From assembly GCA_022446985.1 (NCBI GenBank), contig JAKVBD010000004.1, positions 84,684 through 148,683 of the forward strand: 64,000 bases of DNA. The letters run 5' to 3'. The first letter of the stretch is position 1, and every line of letters begins with the position of its first letter. This stretch comes from Lentisphaerales bacterium. GTDB lineage: Bacteria > Verrucomicrobiota > Lentisphaeria > Lentisphaerales > Lentisphaeraceae. A model generated the notes under the pieces. The model was not told where the DNA came from and made no database searches. It saw only the letters and a list, made by a program, of their open reading frames with translations. The position numbers and the translations under genes are program-made. This document shows, piece after piece, positions 10,201 through 18,858 of the stretch.

Positions 10201-11427
10201 AAGCTTAATATTGAAAATGAAGACGGCGTTTACGTTGAGTCAAATGACCTTGTAACTGGTACAGTTATTTCTAAGAAAGACGGTGCTAAAGTTAAGGCTG
10301 GCGAAGTATACGCTAAGTGGGACCCACACAATGTCCCAATTATTACAGAAAATGCCGGTACTGTAGAGTTCCGTGACCTTGTAGAAGGTGTAACTCTATC
10401 TCGTGAAGTTAAGTCTACTGGTGAAGAAGAAATCGTTGTTCTAGAACACCGTGATGACCTTCACCCGCAGTTAGCTATCGTTGATGGTGCAGGCGAAATT
10501 ATTTCACACTACTCACTACCAGCTGGTGCTCACATTATGATTAATGAGGGTGACAAAGTGGTAGCAGGTGAGTTCCTGGCGAGAATTCCTCGTCAGAGTG
10601 CAAGAACAAAAGATATTACTGGTGGTCTTCCACGTGTAGCTGAATTATTTGAAGCTCGTCTTCCTAAAGAGCCTGCTTATATTTCAAAGATTGACGGTAT
10701 TATCGAATTCGGCAAGCAGACCAAAGGTAAGCAGCTTGTCATTATTAGAGATCCTGAGACTAACGTCGCAGAAGAGCAATTGATCCCGACTAACCGTCGT
10801 ATTACTGTTCTACAGGGCGACTTCGTAAGAAAAGGTACATCACTCACTGACGGTGCAGTAGTCCTACAAGACATGCTGGAAGTTTGTGGACCTCAAGAGT
10901 TGCAAGAGTACCTTGTAAATGAAGTTCAGGAAGTCTATCGACTTCAGGGTGTTGAGATCAATGATAAACACGTTGAAGTCATCGTTCGTCAAATGATGCG
11001 CAAAGTAAGAATTACTGATTCTGGCACAACTAAGTTCCTAACTGGTGAACAGGTCGATAAGAAGGCGTTCCAGCTAGAAAACGACAGAGTTGTTGCAGAG
11101 GGTGGACAGCCGGCAGAAGGTCAGGCAGTTCTTCTTGGTATTACTAAGGCATCACTTGAAACAGAGAGTTTCATCTCTGCTGCATCTTTCCAGGATACTA
11201 CAAGAATCCTTACAGACGCTGCCACACTGGGTAAAGCGGATGTACTTAAAGGCTTCAAGGAAAATGTGATCATGGGTCACTTAATTCCTGCTGGTACCGG
11301 AATTGAACCTCTAAGATCTATGAAGGTCATTAAAGAGGGTGTTTCAGTTGCAGATACAGAAAAGAGCGAAGAAGAAAATCAGAGTGACAAGCTTGCTTCA
11401 GCTAAGGCAATGCTGTCCCTAGATTAA
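7273..11427 (+). CDS. rpoC: DNA-directed RNA polymerase subunit beta'
   Basis: A 1384-residue beta' subunit, the catalytic half of the polymerase that binds the active-site Mg. The catalytic loop NADFDGDQM is present, as are the N-terminal zinc ribbon (CNCGKYK...CDRCGVE), the second zinc site ([13 protein letters not shown]) and the trigger-loop region ([16 protein letters not shown]). AAGGAGAAGGAAGG lies upstream of the ATG. rpoB ends 22 nt before, and a terminator-like hairpin follows before rpsL. Confidence 0.98.
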   Translation: MDTTLVKQMIGAESSSNFSQVTIGLASPEVITSWSRGEIKNPETINYRTFKPEKGGLFCERIFGPTKDWKCNCGKYKRIKHKGIVCDRCGVEVTQSRVRRERMGHIDLAVPVSHIWFFKCMPSRLGLVLDMTARALERIIYYEDWIVIDPGDTPLQLKQILTDVEYREAQEMYGDSFQAGMGATAVKELLKQVDPEALLEQLAAEMAATRSKANHKKIAKRMRLMEGFMNNGTKPEWMIIETLPVIPPDLRPLVPLEGGRFATSDLNDLYRRVINRNNRLKNLLHLRTPEVIIRNEKRMLQEAVDALLDNGRHGRAVTGAGNRQLKSLCDMLKGKSGRFRQNLLGKRVDYSGRSVIVVGPELKLHQCGLPKQMALVLFEPFIIRRLKEQGVVHTVRSAKKMIERGATEVWDVLEEVTQGHPVMLNRAPTLHRLSIQAFDPVLIEGKAIRVHPLVCAAYNADFDGDQMAVHIPLSNEAQMEAKLLMLSPNNIFSPANGKPLCTPTQDMTLGCYFMNYWNSKNEKLDADKLTAYNDVNEVLWAMDSGIIGIHDLIRFRNPDFGKDRPWGKSDVKYIATTAGRCIFWEVWPDEMGFYNDNVTKKTLGNLISQCHDHLGRNETVKTLDGLKKTGFQYATKSGFSVATVDMIIPDEKNQVVALAENEVDEVRQQFINGVITERERYNKCIDIWTHANTQVASHLFGTIAHNMGLDEINSVWAMLDSGARGSKDQIRQLAGMRGLMAKPSGEIIERPIKSNFREGLTVLEYFISSHGARKGLADTALKTADSGYMTRKLVDVAQDVICTEEDCQTTKGIWVKAIREGDDDMLPLEDRIIGRISVDDIHDPLSKNKEDLLVSAGQEIDSEIATKIVDRGIESIHIRSVLTCEAETGVCSTCYGRMLADDAPAKIGDAIGIVAAQSIGEPGTQLTMRTFHVGGVATTTFKKPVLKAKYAGKIVLVDARTVEQEDGSLVVINKNGKLNIENEDGVYVESNDLVTGTVISKKDGAKVKAGEVYAKWDPHNVPIITENAGTVEFRDLVEGVTLSREVKSTGEEEIVVLEHRDDLHPQLAIVDGAGEIISHYSLPAGAHIMINEGDKVVAGEFLARIPRQSARTKDITGGLPRVAELFEARLPKEPAYISKIDGIIEFGKQTKGKQLVIIRDPETNVAEEQLIPTNRRITVLQGDFVRKGTSLTDGAVVLQDMLEVCGPQELQEYLVNEVQEVYRLQGVEINDKHVEVIVRQMMRKVRITDSGTTKFLTGEQVDKKAFQLENDRVVAEGGQPAEGQAVLLGITKASLETESFISAASFQDTTRILTDAATLGKADVLKGFKENVIMGHLIPAGTGIEPLRSMKVIKEGVSVADTEKSEEENQSDKLASAKAMLSLD

Positions 11428-11433
11428 TAAATA

Positions 11434-11492
11434 AAAAAGTCCCTTAGCTAACTTGCAATGATAACATGTTACGTTAAACTAGGGGACTTTTT
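11434..11492 (+). terminator. Rho-independent-type terminator after rpoC
   Basis: The arms AAAAAGTCCCTTAG (from 11434) and CTAGGGGACTTTTT (to 11492) are complementary except for one wobble position, enclose a loop of about 30 nt, and end in a T run. This is an unusually long loop. A plausible sigma-70 promoter for rpsL lies inside it. Confidence 0.6.
11453..11480 (+). promoter_or_regulatory. Candidate sigma-70 promoter for the rpsL operon
   Basis: TTGCAA (11453-11458), a 16-nt spacer, then TAAACT (11475-11480), about 48 nt before the rpsL ATG. The elements lie in the loop and 3' arm base of the rpoC terminator hairpin. This is read by eye from consensus similarity only. Confidence 0.4.
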
Positions 11493-11527
11493 GAAAAATA
11501 GATGATGTTGATATTTAAGGATTTTTT

Positions 11528-11905
11528 ATGCCAACAATTAACCAACTTGTAAGAAAAGGCCGCGGGAGTAAGTCTCGTAAGTCAAAGGCCAGAGCTCTTG
11601 CAAAATGTCCACAGAGACGTGGCGTTTGTATTCAGGTGACTACAAGAACACCTAAGAAACCTAACTCAGCTCTACGTAAAGTAGCCAGAGTTCGTCTAAC
11701 TAACGGCGAAGAAGTTAACGCATACATCGGCGGTGAAGGTCACAACCTTCAGGAACACAGTGTTGTTCTGGTTCGCGGCGGTCGTGTACGTGACCTTCCT
11801 GGTGTACGTTACCACCTTGTTCGTGGTGCTTTGGACTCACTTGGCGTTGATAAACGTGGCCAGGGTCGTTCTAAGTACGGTACTAAGAAGCCTAAGAAGA
11901 GCTAA
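11528..11905 (+). CDS. rpsL: 30S ribosomal protein S12
   Basis: A 125-residue S12, the decoding-centre protein that controls accuracy. [23 protein letters not shown] and [13 protein letters not shown] are intact and the numbering aligns with E. coli without gaps to residue 90. Lys43 is conserved, but residue 88 (counting Met; Lys87 of mature E. coli S12) is Arg in GGRVRDLPG, codon CGT at 11789-11791. First gene of an rpsL-rpsG-fusA-rpsJ-rplCDWB-rpsS run. Confidence 0.97.
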   Translation: MPTINQLVRKGRGSKSRKSKARALAKCPQRRGVCIQVTTRTPKKPNSALRKVARVRLTNGEEVNAYIGGEGHNLQEHSVVLVRGGRVRDLPGVRYHLVRGALDSLGVDKRGQGRSKYGTKKPKKS

Positions 11906-11920
11906 TTTGGGATTTTATAA

Positions 11921-12391
11921 ATGAGAAAGAAAAGAGCTCCAAAACGCGAAGTTTTACCAGATTCACGTTACAACAGTGAATTGATGTCCAGACTAATCAA
12001 TATGGTTATGTCTGACGGCAAAAAAGCAACAGCTGAAAAAGTAGTTTATAAAGCTATGGATGCAGTCGCTAAGAAAGTTAAAGATGCAGATGCCCTAGAA
12101 GTTTTCTTCCAGGCTCTTGAGAACATTAAGCCTCAGGTTCAGGTTAAGTCTCGCCGTGTTGGTGGTGCTACATACCAGGTTCCAGTAGAGGTTGCTCCAG
12201 ATAGACAGATGGCTTTGGCAATGAGATGGTTGATTACTTACTCAGCTAACCGTAAAGGTAAGCCAATGCACATCAATCTTTCAAATGAGCTTGTTGACGC
12301 ATACAACAACACAGGTAGTGCCGTTAAGAAGAAAGACGATACTCACCGTATGGCAGCAGCAAATAAAGCTTTCGCGCATTACCGCTGGTAA
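11921..12391 (+). CDS. rpsG: 30S ribosomal protein S7
   Basis: A 156-residue S7, a primary 16S rRNA binder that forms part of the mRNA/E-site region. The start [14 protein letters not shown] and the segments [12 protein letters not shown] and AMRWLI are typical. It starts 15 nt after rpsL and precedes fusA, the standard str-operon order. Confidence 0.97.
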   Translation: MRKKRAPKREVLPDSRYNSELMSRLINMVMSDGKKATAEKVVYKAMDAVAKKVKDADALEVFFQALENIKPQVQVKSRRVGGATYQVPVEVAPDRQMALAMRWLITYSANRKGKPMHINLSNELVDAYNNTGSAVKKKDDTHRMAAANKAFAHYRW

Positions 12392-12426
12392 TCTGCATTA
12401 GTTTTACTTAAGAGGTTTGTCCACTA

Positions 12427-14490
12427 ATGAGCAAAGACGTAGTTAGAGATATTCCTCTTGACCAGGTTAGAAATATCGGTATCATGGCTCACATAGATGC
12501 CGGTAAGACGACCACGACTGAAAGAATTCTATATTACACTGGTGTCAACCACAAAATAGGTGAAGTTCACGATGGCGCAGCCACCATGGACTGGATGGAA
12601 TATGAGCAGCAACGCGGAATTACCATCACAAGTGCTGCAACCACCTGTTACTGGCATGACAAAAGAATCAACATCATCGATACACCAGGTCATGTAGATT
12701 TCACAATTGAAGTCGAAAGATCATTAAGAGTTTTAGATGGAGCCGTCGCAGTCTACTGTGCAGTAGGCGGTGTACAGCCCCAATCAGAAACAGTCTGGCG
12801 GCAGGCACGTAAATACAACGTGCCTGCCGTTGCTTTTATCAACAAGATGGACCGAGTAGGGGCCGACGTTGAGAAAGCTGTAGAAGATATCCGCACCAAA
12901 CTCCGCGCAAATCCAGTTCTCCTTCAACTTCCTATTGGCTGTGAAGATACGTTTTCCGGAGTTATCGATCTGGTCAAGATGAAGACTATTACTTTTGAAG
13001 ATGACAAAGGAACAACTGTCGTAGAGGCAGATATTCCTGAAGATATGGCAGAGGCTGCAGAGCTCGCCAGACTCGAAATGATCGAAGCGATTGCTGATCA
13101 CGACGAAGAGATCGCCGAAATTTTCCTAATGGATGAGATCCCTGAAACAGATATGCTTAAGGCATCTATTAGGACTTTGACATTGGCGAATACAATAGTA
13201 CCGGTTCTTTGTGGTTCAGCTTTCAAAAATAAAGGAGTTCAGACACTCCTTGATGCAGTTGTTGACTATCTACCAAGTCCATTGGATATCGGTGGAGTCA
13301 CAGGTAAACACCCAAAGACCAATGCAGAAATTGAGCACAAGGCCTCTGATGAAGAGCCGACCACTGCTTTGGCATTTAAGATTTTTTCAGACAAGTATGT
13401 AGACCGTCTTACTTATGTTAGGATCTACTCTGGCGTAATTAAAAAAGGTATGACACTTCACAATCCTCGTTCTGGTAAGAAGGAGCGTATTGGTAAGATT
13501 CTTAGAATGTACGCCAATAAACAGGAAGAGACAGATCAAGCCTTTGCCGGTGAAATCGTCGCACTTGTCGGTGTTAAGTTAGCCAAGACTGGTGATACAC
13601 TATGTCAAATGGATAAACCAATTGTTCTTGAGAACATGGTTTTCCCGGATCCTGTTATTTCTATAGTAATTGAACCAAAGTCAAAAGCTGACAAAGATAA
13701 GCTTGAAGGAGCTTTAAAGTCTTTGACTGACGAAGATCCAACATTCCAGGTATCTGAGAATGAGGAAACAGGTCAGACCCTAATTTCCGGAATGGGTGAA
13801 CTTCACCTGGAAATTATCAATGAGAGACTTGTTAAAGAATTTAATGTTTCTGCAAATACCGGTAACCCTATGGTTGCTTATAGAGAAGCTGTTACTGCTG
13901 CTGCTGAAGGCTCAGAAGAGTTTATCAGAGAGCACGGCGGTAAGAAACTTTATGCTAAGATTATTCTTAAGATTGAACCTAAACCTCGCGGTTATGGAGT
14001 CACAGTTGAGAGTAAAATTCCTGATGGTGATGTTCCACAAGATTACATCAATGAAGCAATTCAAGCTGTTAAAGTGCAAGCAAAAACAGGTGTAGTTCAT
14101 GGCTATTCACTTATCGATTTCCATTGTGAATTGATTGGTGGAGCATCTTCTGCAACTGATTCCACTGAAGCTGCTTTCCAGGCAGCAGCCTCAATTGCTT
14201 TAAGAGATGCAGTGGAAAAAGCCGGTGTAATTGTCCTTGAACCAATTATGAAACTTGAAATTGATTCCCCAGAGGAAAATACCGGTGATATTATCGGTGA
14301 TGTTTCAAGTCGTCGAGGACAGGTTGTAGAAATGAAAAGCGATGGTATAGTTGCGCGCATTACGGCTACTGTACCGATGGCGAAGCTATTCCGCTATACA
14401 ACAGATTTGCGCTCCATGTCTAAAGGACGTGCGGTTGCAACTATTGAACCATCTCACTTCGAACAAGTGAGTGGTAATATAAATGAGTAA
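12427..14490 (+). CDS. fusA: Elongation factor G
   Basis: A 687-residue translational GTPase that drives tRNA-mRNA translocation and, with RRF, ribosome recycling. G1 is [13 protein letters not shown], switch II is DTPGHVDF, and G4 is NKMD; domain IV and V signatures ([25 protein letters not shown]) are present. The length is normal. tuf does not follow; rpsJ does, an arrangement also seen in chlamydiae. Confidence 0.97.
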   Translation: MSKDVVRDIPLDQVRNIGIMAHIDAGKTTTTERILYYTGVNHKIGEVHDGAATMDWMEYEQQRGITITSAATTCYWHDKRINIIDTPGHVDFTIEVERSLRVLDGAVAVYCAVGGVQPQSETVWRQARKYNVPAVAFINKMDRVGADVEKAVEDIRTKLRANPVLLQLPIGCEDTFSGVIDLVKMKTITFEDDKGTTVVEADIPEDMAEAAELARLEMIEAIADHDEEIAEIFLMDEIPETDMLKASIRTLTLANTIVPVLCGSAFKNKGVQTLLDAVVDYLPSPLDIGGVTGKHPKTNAEIEHKASDEEPTTALAFKIFSDKYVDRLTYVRIYSGVIKKGMTLHNPRSGKKERIGKILRMYANKQEETDQAFAGEIVALVGVKLAKTGDTLCQMDKPIVLENMVFPDPVISIVIEPKSKADKDKLEGALKSLTDEDPTFQVSENEETGQTLISGMGELHLEIINERLVKEFNVSANTGNPMVAYREAVTAAAEGSEEFIREHGGKKLYAKIILKIEPKPRGYGVTVESKIPDGDVPQDYINEAIQAVKVQAKTGVVHGYSLIDFHCELIGGASSATDSTEAAFQAAASIALRDAVEKAGVIVLEPIMKLEIDSPEENTGDIIGDVSSRRGQVVEMKSDGIVARITATVPMAKLFRYTTDLRSMSKGRAVATIEPSHFEQVSGNINE

Positions 14491-14513
14491 TACATAATAA
14501 GGTATAAACAAAA

Positions 14514-14825
14514 ATGGCTAACAAACAGACCATTAGAATTAGACTTCAGGCCTATGACCATAGAGTTCTTGATCAGTCTGCTGGCGAAATCGTCAGAACT
14601 GTGAAGCGCTCAGGTGCTAGAGTTGCTGGTCCAATTCCTCTGCCTACTCGTATTGAACGTTTCAGTGTGAACCGTTCTCCGATGGGTGATAAAAAGTCTA
14701 TGGAGCAGTTCGAAATCAGAACTCACAAAAGACTTCTAGATATTGTTGATCCAACTCCGAAAAGTGTTGATGAATTGAAAAAACTGAATCTACCCGCTGG
14801 CGTAGATATCACAGTTAAAATCTAA
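14514..14825 (+). CDS. rpsJ: 30S ribosomal protein S10
   Basis: A 103-residue S10 (NusE), which also serves as a transcription antitermination partner of NusB and NusG. Typical segments are [25 protein letters not shown] and [12 protein letters not shown]. It starts 23 nt after fusA, so the str and S10 gene sets appear fused into one transcription unit. rplC begins 11 nt later. Confidence 0.97.
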   Translation: MANKQTIRIRLQAYDHRVLDQSAGEIVRTVKRSGARVAGPIPLPTRIERFSVNRSPMGDKKSMEQFEIRTHKRLLDIVDPTPKSVDELKKLNLPAGVDITVKI

Positions 14826-14836
14826 CGGAGTAGGAA

Positions 14837-15469
14837 ATGGCTGGTTTAATTGGTAAAAAACTGGGTATGACCCAGGTTTATGACGAGAACGGTAAAGTCG
14901 TTCCTGTAACAGTTATACAAGCAGGTCCTTGTCCTGTACTTGACATTCGTACACAGGACAGTCATGGTTACTCTGCTCTACAGGTTGGTTTCGGTAACAA
15001 AAAAGCTAAGAACGTTTCTAAAGCTGTTATTGGTCACCTTAACAAATCTGGTAACGCAGAAAACCCTCCTGCATTAATTAAAGAAATTCGTTTATCTGAA
15101 GATCCATCCGAAGAGCTAGGTCAAGCTGTGACTGTTGAAGCTTTTGAAGCTGGTTCTTACGTGGATGTCACCGGCACAGCAAAAGGTAAAGGTTTCCAAG
15201 GTGTAGTTAAACGTTATAACTTCGGTGGTGGTCGTGCATCACACGGTGGTGACTGGACAAGAAAGCCTGGCTCTATCGGTATGTGTGAATTCCCCGGCCG
15301 TGTTTATAAGGGCAGAAAGATGCCTGGTCAAACTGGTAACGTTAAGCGTACAATCATGGGTCTACAGGTCGTTTCAGTTCGTCCTGAAGACAACGTAATT
15401 CTTGTAAAAGGTGCCGTACCTGGTGCTAAAGGCGGAATCGTAGTACTCCGCACTGCCAAGAAGAAATAA
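14837..15469 (+). CDS. rplC: 50S ribosomal protein L3
   Basis: A 210-residue L3, an early assembly protein that reaches toward the peptidyl-transferase centre. MAGLIGKKLGMTQVYDENG at the start and the loop RASHGGDWTRKPGSIGMCEF with the downstream GRKMPGQTG are characteristic. A CGGAG element precedes the ATG. rplD begins 15 nt after the stop. Confidence 0.97.
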   Translation: MAGLIGKKLGMTQVYDENGKVVPVTVIQAGPCPVLDIRTQDSHGYSALQVGFGNKKAKNVSKAVIGHLNKSGNAENPPALIKEIRLSEDPSEELGQAVTVEAFEAGSYVDVTGTAKGKGFQGVVKRYNFGGGRASHGGDWTRKPGSIGMCEFPGRVYKGRKMPGQTGNVKRTIMGLQVVSVRPEDNVILVKGAVPGAKGGIVVLRTAKKK

Positions 15470-15484
15470 GAGAGGATTTAGACA

Positions 15485-16135
15485 ATGAGTAATACAGTCC
15501 AAGTTTTCGATAAGTCTGGCAGTGCAGCTGGTGAGCTAGAGCTCCAAGCTAAGTGGCTTGAAAGAGAAAAAGGCGAGCAAGCTGTTCATGAAGCAGTTGT
15601 TGCCTATCTTGCAGGTTTACGCGCAGGTACAGCTAAGACTAAAACTCGCAGCGAAGTAAGTGGTGGCGGTAAGAAGCCATTCAGACAGAAAGGTACAGGA
15701 CGTGCACGTGCAGGTTCAAGCCGAAGCCCAATCTGGCGCGGTGGTGGTACTATTTTCGGTCCAACTCCACGTTCTTACAAAAAGCACGTTAACAAGAAAG
15801 TTAGAAGACTAGCTGTTCGTCGCGCTCTTGCAGAAAGAGTAGATGCAGGCGAAGTAGTGGTTGTTGAAGAATTTTCTTTTGACGCGCCAAAAACTAAAAA
15901 TGCTGCAGCATTCCTAAAATCAATTGATGCAACTAACAGACCTGTTGTTATCGTCAGTGACTCTGTCATGGATGACAACGCTAACAATACTTACCTTTCT
16001 TTCAGAAACGTTGGTGGTTGTTCTATCGTAGGTGCTGGTTGGGTCAATGCATACATTTTACTGAGCGGTAAAAAAGTCGTAATCACTAAAGAAGCTCTTG
16101 AGCAACTTGGTGAGCGCATCGCTAAGGAGGATTAA
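15485..16135 (+). CDS. rplD: 50S ribosomal protein L4
   Basis: A 216-residue L4, which lines the peptide exit tunnel and in many bacteria autoregulates the S10 operon. The tunnel loop region KPFRQKGTGRARAGSSRSP and GGTIFGPTPRSY are intact. The final codons contain AAGGAGG, which is the Shine-Dalgarno sequence of rplW, so the two genes are closely coupled. Confidence 0.96.
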   Translation: MSNTVQVFDKSGSAAGELELQAKWLEREKGEQAVHEAVVAYLAGLRAGTAKTKTRSEVSGGGKKPFRQKGTGRARAGSSRSPIWRGGGTIFGPTPRSYKKHVNKKVRRLAVRRALAERVDAGEVVVVEEFSFDAPKTKNAAAFLKSIDATNRPVVIVSDSVMDDNANNTYLSFRNVGGCSIVGAGWVNAYILLSGKKVVITKEALEQLGERIAKED

Positions 16136-16136
16136 T

Positions 16137-16421
16137 ATGAACGATCCATACGCAGTTATTAAAACAGTAGTACTTTCTGAGAAGAGTAACTCTCTGACAG
16201 AAGAGCAGAACAAGTATACCTTCAAAGTAGACAAAGCGGCTACTAAGATTGATATCGCTCGTGCTGTTAAGGCTATCTGGGGTGTTGCGCCAAAGAGTGT
16301 TAACACAGTTAACTATCAGGGTAAAAAGAAGCGTCAGCGTACAAAGTTTGCAGGAAGAGCTGCATCTTTCAAAAAAGCTATCGTTACTCTTAAGCCTGAT
16401 GACAGTATCGAAATCTATTAA
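16137..16421 (+). CDS. rplW: 50S ribosomal protein L23
   Basis: A 94-residue L23, which forms the docking site for SRP and trigger factor at the tunnel exit. The ATG at 16137 is chosen because AAGGAGG (16124-16130) lies 6 nt before it; the longer open frame from 16098 lies inside rplD. The segments LSEKSNSLTEEQNKYTF and KKRQRTKFAGR match the family. Confidence 0.95.
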   Translation: MNDPYAVIKTVVLSEKSNSLTEEQNKYTFKVDKAATKIDIARAVKAIWGVAPKSVNTVNYQGKKKRQRTKFAGRAASFKKAIVTLKPDDSIEIY

Positions 16422-16442
16422 TTTCTCTAAGAGGTTTAAAAA

Positions 16443-17270
16443 ATGGGTTTAAAATCATATAAACCAACAACTCCCTCATTGAGGAACATGGTCACAAGTG
16501 ACTACTCTGAAGTAACTCGTTCAACTTCTGAGAAGTCATTGACTAAAGGTAAGAAGAGCACTGGTGGTCGTAACAACCAGGGTCGTATTACTACTCGTTT
16601 CCGTGGTGGTGGTGTTAAGCGTAATTACCGTCAAATTGACTTTAAACGTAATAAAGACGGCATTCCGGCGAAAGTTGCCCACATTGAGTATGATCCAAAT
16701 CGTAACTCAAGAATCGCACTTCTTCATTATGCTGACGGCGAAAAGCGTTACATTATTGCACCTGAAGGTGTAGTACAGGGCGACGTTCTAATGAACGGCG
16801 ACACAGCTGAGTTCAAGCCAGGTAACTGTATGACTCTAGACAGAATTCCTCAAGGTATGACAGTTCACGCAATTGAACTAATTCCTCAGCAGGGCGCTGT
16901 TCTAGCTAGATCTGCTGGTCAATCTGCTACTCTTCGTGGTAAGATCGATAACTATGCTCAGATTAAACTACAATCTGGTGAAGTTCGTCTTATCAACCTA
17001 AAGTGCCGTGCAACTATCGGTGCAGTTGGCAACTCTGAGTTTTCTAAGTTAAATACCGGTAAAGCTGGTAAGAAGCGTTATCAGGGTAAAAGACCACACG
17101 TACGTGGTGTTGCGATGAACCCGGTCGATCACCCAATGGGTGGTGGTGAAGGTCGTACTTCTGGTGGTTCTCACCCGGTATCACCTTGGGGTCAGCTTGC
17201 TAAAGGTAAGAAGACTCGTAACCCTAGAAAGTCTACTAAGATGATCGTAGAGAAAAGGAAGAAGAAATAA
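16443..17270 (+). CDS. rplB: 50S ribosomal protein L2
   Basis: A 275-residue L2, essential for subunit association and the peptidyl-transferase centre. [17 protein letters not shown] near the N-terminus and the hallmark [19 protein letters not shown] near the C-terminus, with the conserved His of that segment, are present. Its TAA stop overlaps the rpsS ATG by one base (TAATG). Confidence 0.98.
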   Translation: MGLKSYKPTTPSLRNMVTSDYSEVTRSTSEKSLTKGKKSTGGRNNQGRITTRFRGGGVKRNYRQIDFKRNKDGIPAKVAHIEYDPNRNSRIALLHYADGEKRYIIAPEGVVQGDVLMNGDTAEFKPGNCMTLDRIPQGMTVHAIELIPQQGAVLARSAGQSATLRGKIDNYAQIKLQSGEVRLINLKCRATIGAVGNSEFSKLNTGKAGKKRYQGKRPHVRGVAMNPVDHPMGGGEGRTSGGSHPVSPWGQLAKGKKTRNPRKSTKMIVEKRKKK

Positions 17271-17539
17271 TGGGACGTTCTATTAAAAAAGGTCCATTTG
17301 TTGACGCTCACCTACAGAAAAAAGTAGATGCAGCTAATGCTTCTGGCAGTAAAAAACCAATTAAAACTTGGTCTCGTAGATCCCTTATCCTTCCAGATTT
17401 CGTGGGATTTACTTTCCAGGTTCACAATGGTAAAGAATTCGCAGATGTTTTTGTTTCTGACAACATGGTCGGTCACAAACTTGGTGAATTTGCTATTACC
17501 CGTGCATTCAAAACTCACGGTGTTATGTCCGGTAAATAA
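17270..17539 (+). CDS. rpsS: 30S ribosomal protein S19
   Basis: An 89-residue S19, which contacts the head of the small subunit and S13. [34 protein letters not shown] and HNGKEF are diagnostic. Translation is coupled to rplB (TAATG). A strong terminator follows 20 nt after the stop, so the operon ends here, whereas in most bacteria rplV and rpsC come next. Confidence 0.97.
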   Translation: MGRSIKKGPFVDAHLQKKVDAANASGSKKPIKTWSRRSLILPDFVGFTFQVHNGKEFADVFVSDNMVGHKLGEFAITRAFKTHGVMSGK

Positions 17540-17558
17540 ACTTTACTTGTACATGAAG

Positions 17559-17589
17559 AAAAAGGCGGTCCGAAAGGTCCGCCTTTTTT
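17559..17589 (+). terminator. Strong terminator after rpsS
   Basis: AAAAAGGCGG-T-CC, GAAA tetraloop, GG-T-CCGCCTTTTTT: a GC-rich stem with a single T-T mismatch, a stable GNRA-type loop and a six-T run. It ends the ribosomal-protein operon after rpsS. Confidence 0.9.
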
Positions 17590-17610
17590 GTTTCCCCTAT
17601 GTATGGAGAG

Positions 17611-18192
17611 TCAATATTTACTGAATTCGTAGAAGAGATCCATGCCATCTGTATTCAGTTTATAAAAGATAGTTGTTGCATGAGTGACTTCATCTTCTAT
17701 GTCATCATGATGACGTTGGTAAGGCTTTATGATCACAGGCCGGGCACCGATGTAGCCATCTATAGAGCTGTCCATTTCTCCCGTTCTATATAATGATTTC
17801 TTTTCATGAGCGACTTTCTTAAGAATGCCTTCCTTGGCATCTTCACCAATCCATGAATCGCTTATGAGTTGCGAGCGACAATAGCTTTCGACGTCTTCCC
17901 GATGGATTTTGTGGATTTCTTTTTTAAGCATGGTTAGGGTCTTCATCATGCGATTTGTGGATTCTTCCAGTGAATCCATCATTTTTTCACCATACCAATT
18001 ATAAAAGTCATTTTCATGGCCTTCGGCTTGTTCACTGTTGATTTCATTGAACCTCGAAGCAAAATCAGGTTCTTTCTCTGGCATTTCCTTACTGGCTAAG
18101 TGCAGTAAGTGGATAATTTTTTGGTTGGGGTGGCTATACTCTTCGCCCGATAATAGTGAGAATTCACTCTCTTTCACCTGAATATGTTCCAT
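17611..18192 (-). CDS. Possible MjaI-like PD-(D/E)XK nuclease
   Basis: A 193-residue protein, mostly charged helices with no signal peptide or membrane span. The C-terminal third reads EGILKKVAHEKKSLYR, then SSIDGYIGARPVIIKP. That layout (Asp in IDGYIG, then a strand ending in I-x-K) resembles the active-site arrangement of MjaI-type PD-(D/E)XK restriction endonucleases, from memory of that family. The acidic residue two before the Lys is Ile here, so an active site is not assured. GAGGAG precedes the ATG by about 8 nt. No methyltransferase is nearby, so this is either an orphan nuclease or another fold member. Confidence 0.4.
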   Translation of the reverse strand: MEHIQVKESEFSLLSGEEYSHPNQKIIHLLHLASKEMPEKEPDFASRFNEINSEQAEGHENDFYNWYGEKMMDSLEESTNRMMKTLTMLKKEIHKIHREDVESYCRSQLISDSWIGEDAKEGILKKVAHEKKSLYRTGEMDSSIDGYIGARPVIIKPYQRHHDDIEDEVTHATTIFYKLNTDGMDLFYEFSKY

Positions 18193-18264
18193 GGTGCATC
18201 TCCTCTTATTACAGTTAATTTACAATCTCTAGAAGAGGTATGCGAATATTTCAGGTAGAATGAT

Positions 18265-18765
18265 TTAGAGCTCTAGCTTTTCCAGTTTTTTACATGTCCT
18301 GAAAATCTGTTTGAGGGCTTCTTTGGCATTGCCGCGTATTTCGACCTCTTTACATTTTAGAGCTTTCATGAGAATCGGTACGGCTTTCCAGTCACTGTCT
18401 ATAAGCTGGTTTAGAGCATTGTTTCTTGTTTGAAAATCTTCTGCACCTAACTGGTCGATTAAGTAAGTTAAAGAGCGACTTTTACTTCCTATGAAGCTCT
18501 TAACATTTAATCCTGGTAGTTTGATAACTTTCCCAGGGTAAAAGTTTTCATAAGAGTGGAGTTCCGGATTTAGGTAAAGAATGAAAGAAGGAGAGACTTT
18601 GCATTTGGCTGCAAGTGCTACAAGGCTATCATTTTTTTCAATGCAGTACTTGTCTATGTTTTCAGAAAAATCAGCTTTCAAATTTGGAAAATACTTCTCA
18701 ATAGCTGTAGCATTTAAACTTATTAAGCTAAGTAAAACTAAAAATAATTTTATTGCTTTGATCAA
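18265..18765 (-). CDS. Secreted LysM-like protein with a HEAT-like C-terminus
   Basis: A 166-residue exported protein. Residues 1-21 form a signal peptide (MIKAIKLFLVLLSLISLNATA). The middle contains a LysM-like stretch (DSLVALAAKCKVSPSFILYL, then NFYPGKVIKLPG), a fold that binds peptidoglycan-type glycans. The last 60 residues look like one HEAT-type helical hairpin (WKAVPILMKALKCKEVEIRG). It probably acts in the periplasm on or near the cell wall. No operon partner is clear. Confidence 0.6.
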   Translation of the reverse strand: MIKAIKLFLVLLSLISLNATAIEKYFPNLKADFSENIDKYCIEKNDSLVALAAKCKVSPSFILYLNPELHSYENFYPGKVIKLPGLNVKSFIGSKSRSLTYLIDQLGAEDFQTRNNALNQLIDSDWKAVPILMKALKCKEVEIRGNAKEALKQIFRTCKKLEKLEL

Positions 18766-18858
18766 ATTTCATCCTCAGTAATTGATTAGTAATCAACACT
18801 CAAGGATGTTTCTCTTGTTGCCGGGGCTGAAATTAATAAAGTTTTTTAGTTTAGGCGT

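Noticed and set aside
16098..16136. N-terminal extension of L23
   Set aside because: It lies within rplD; the ATG at 16137 has an ideal AAGGAGG and matches the family length.
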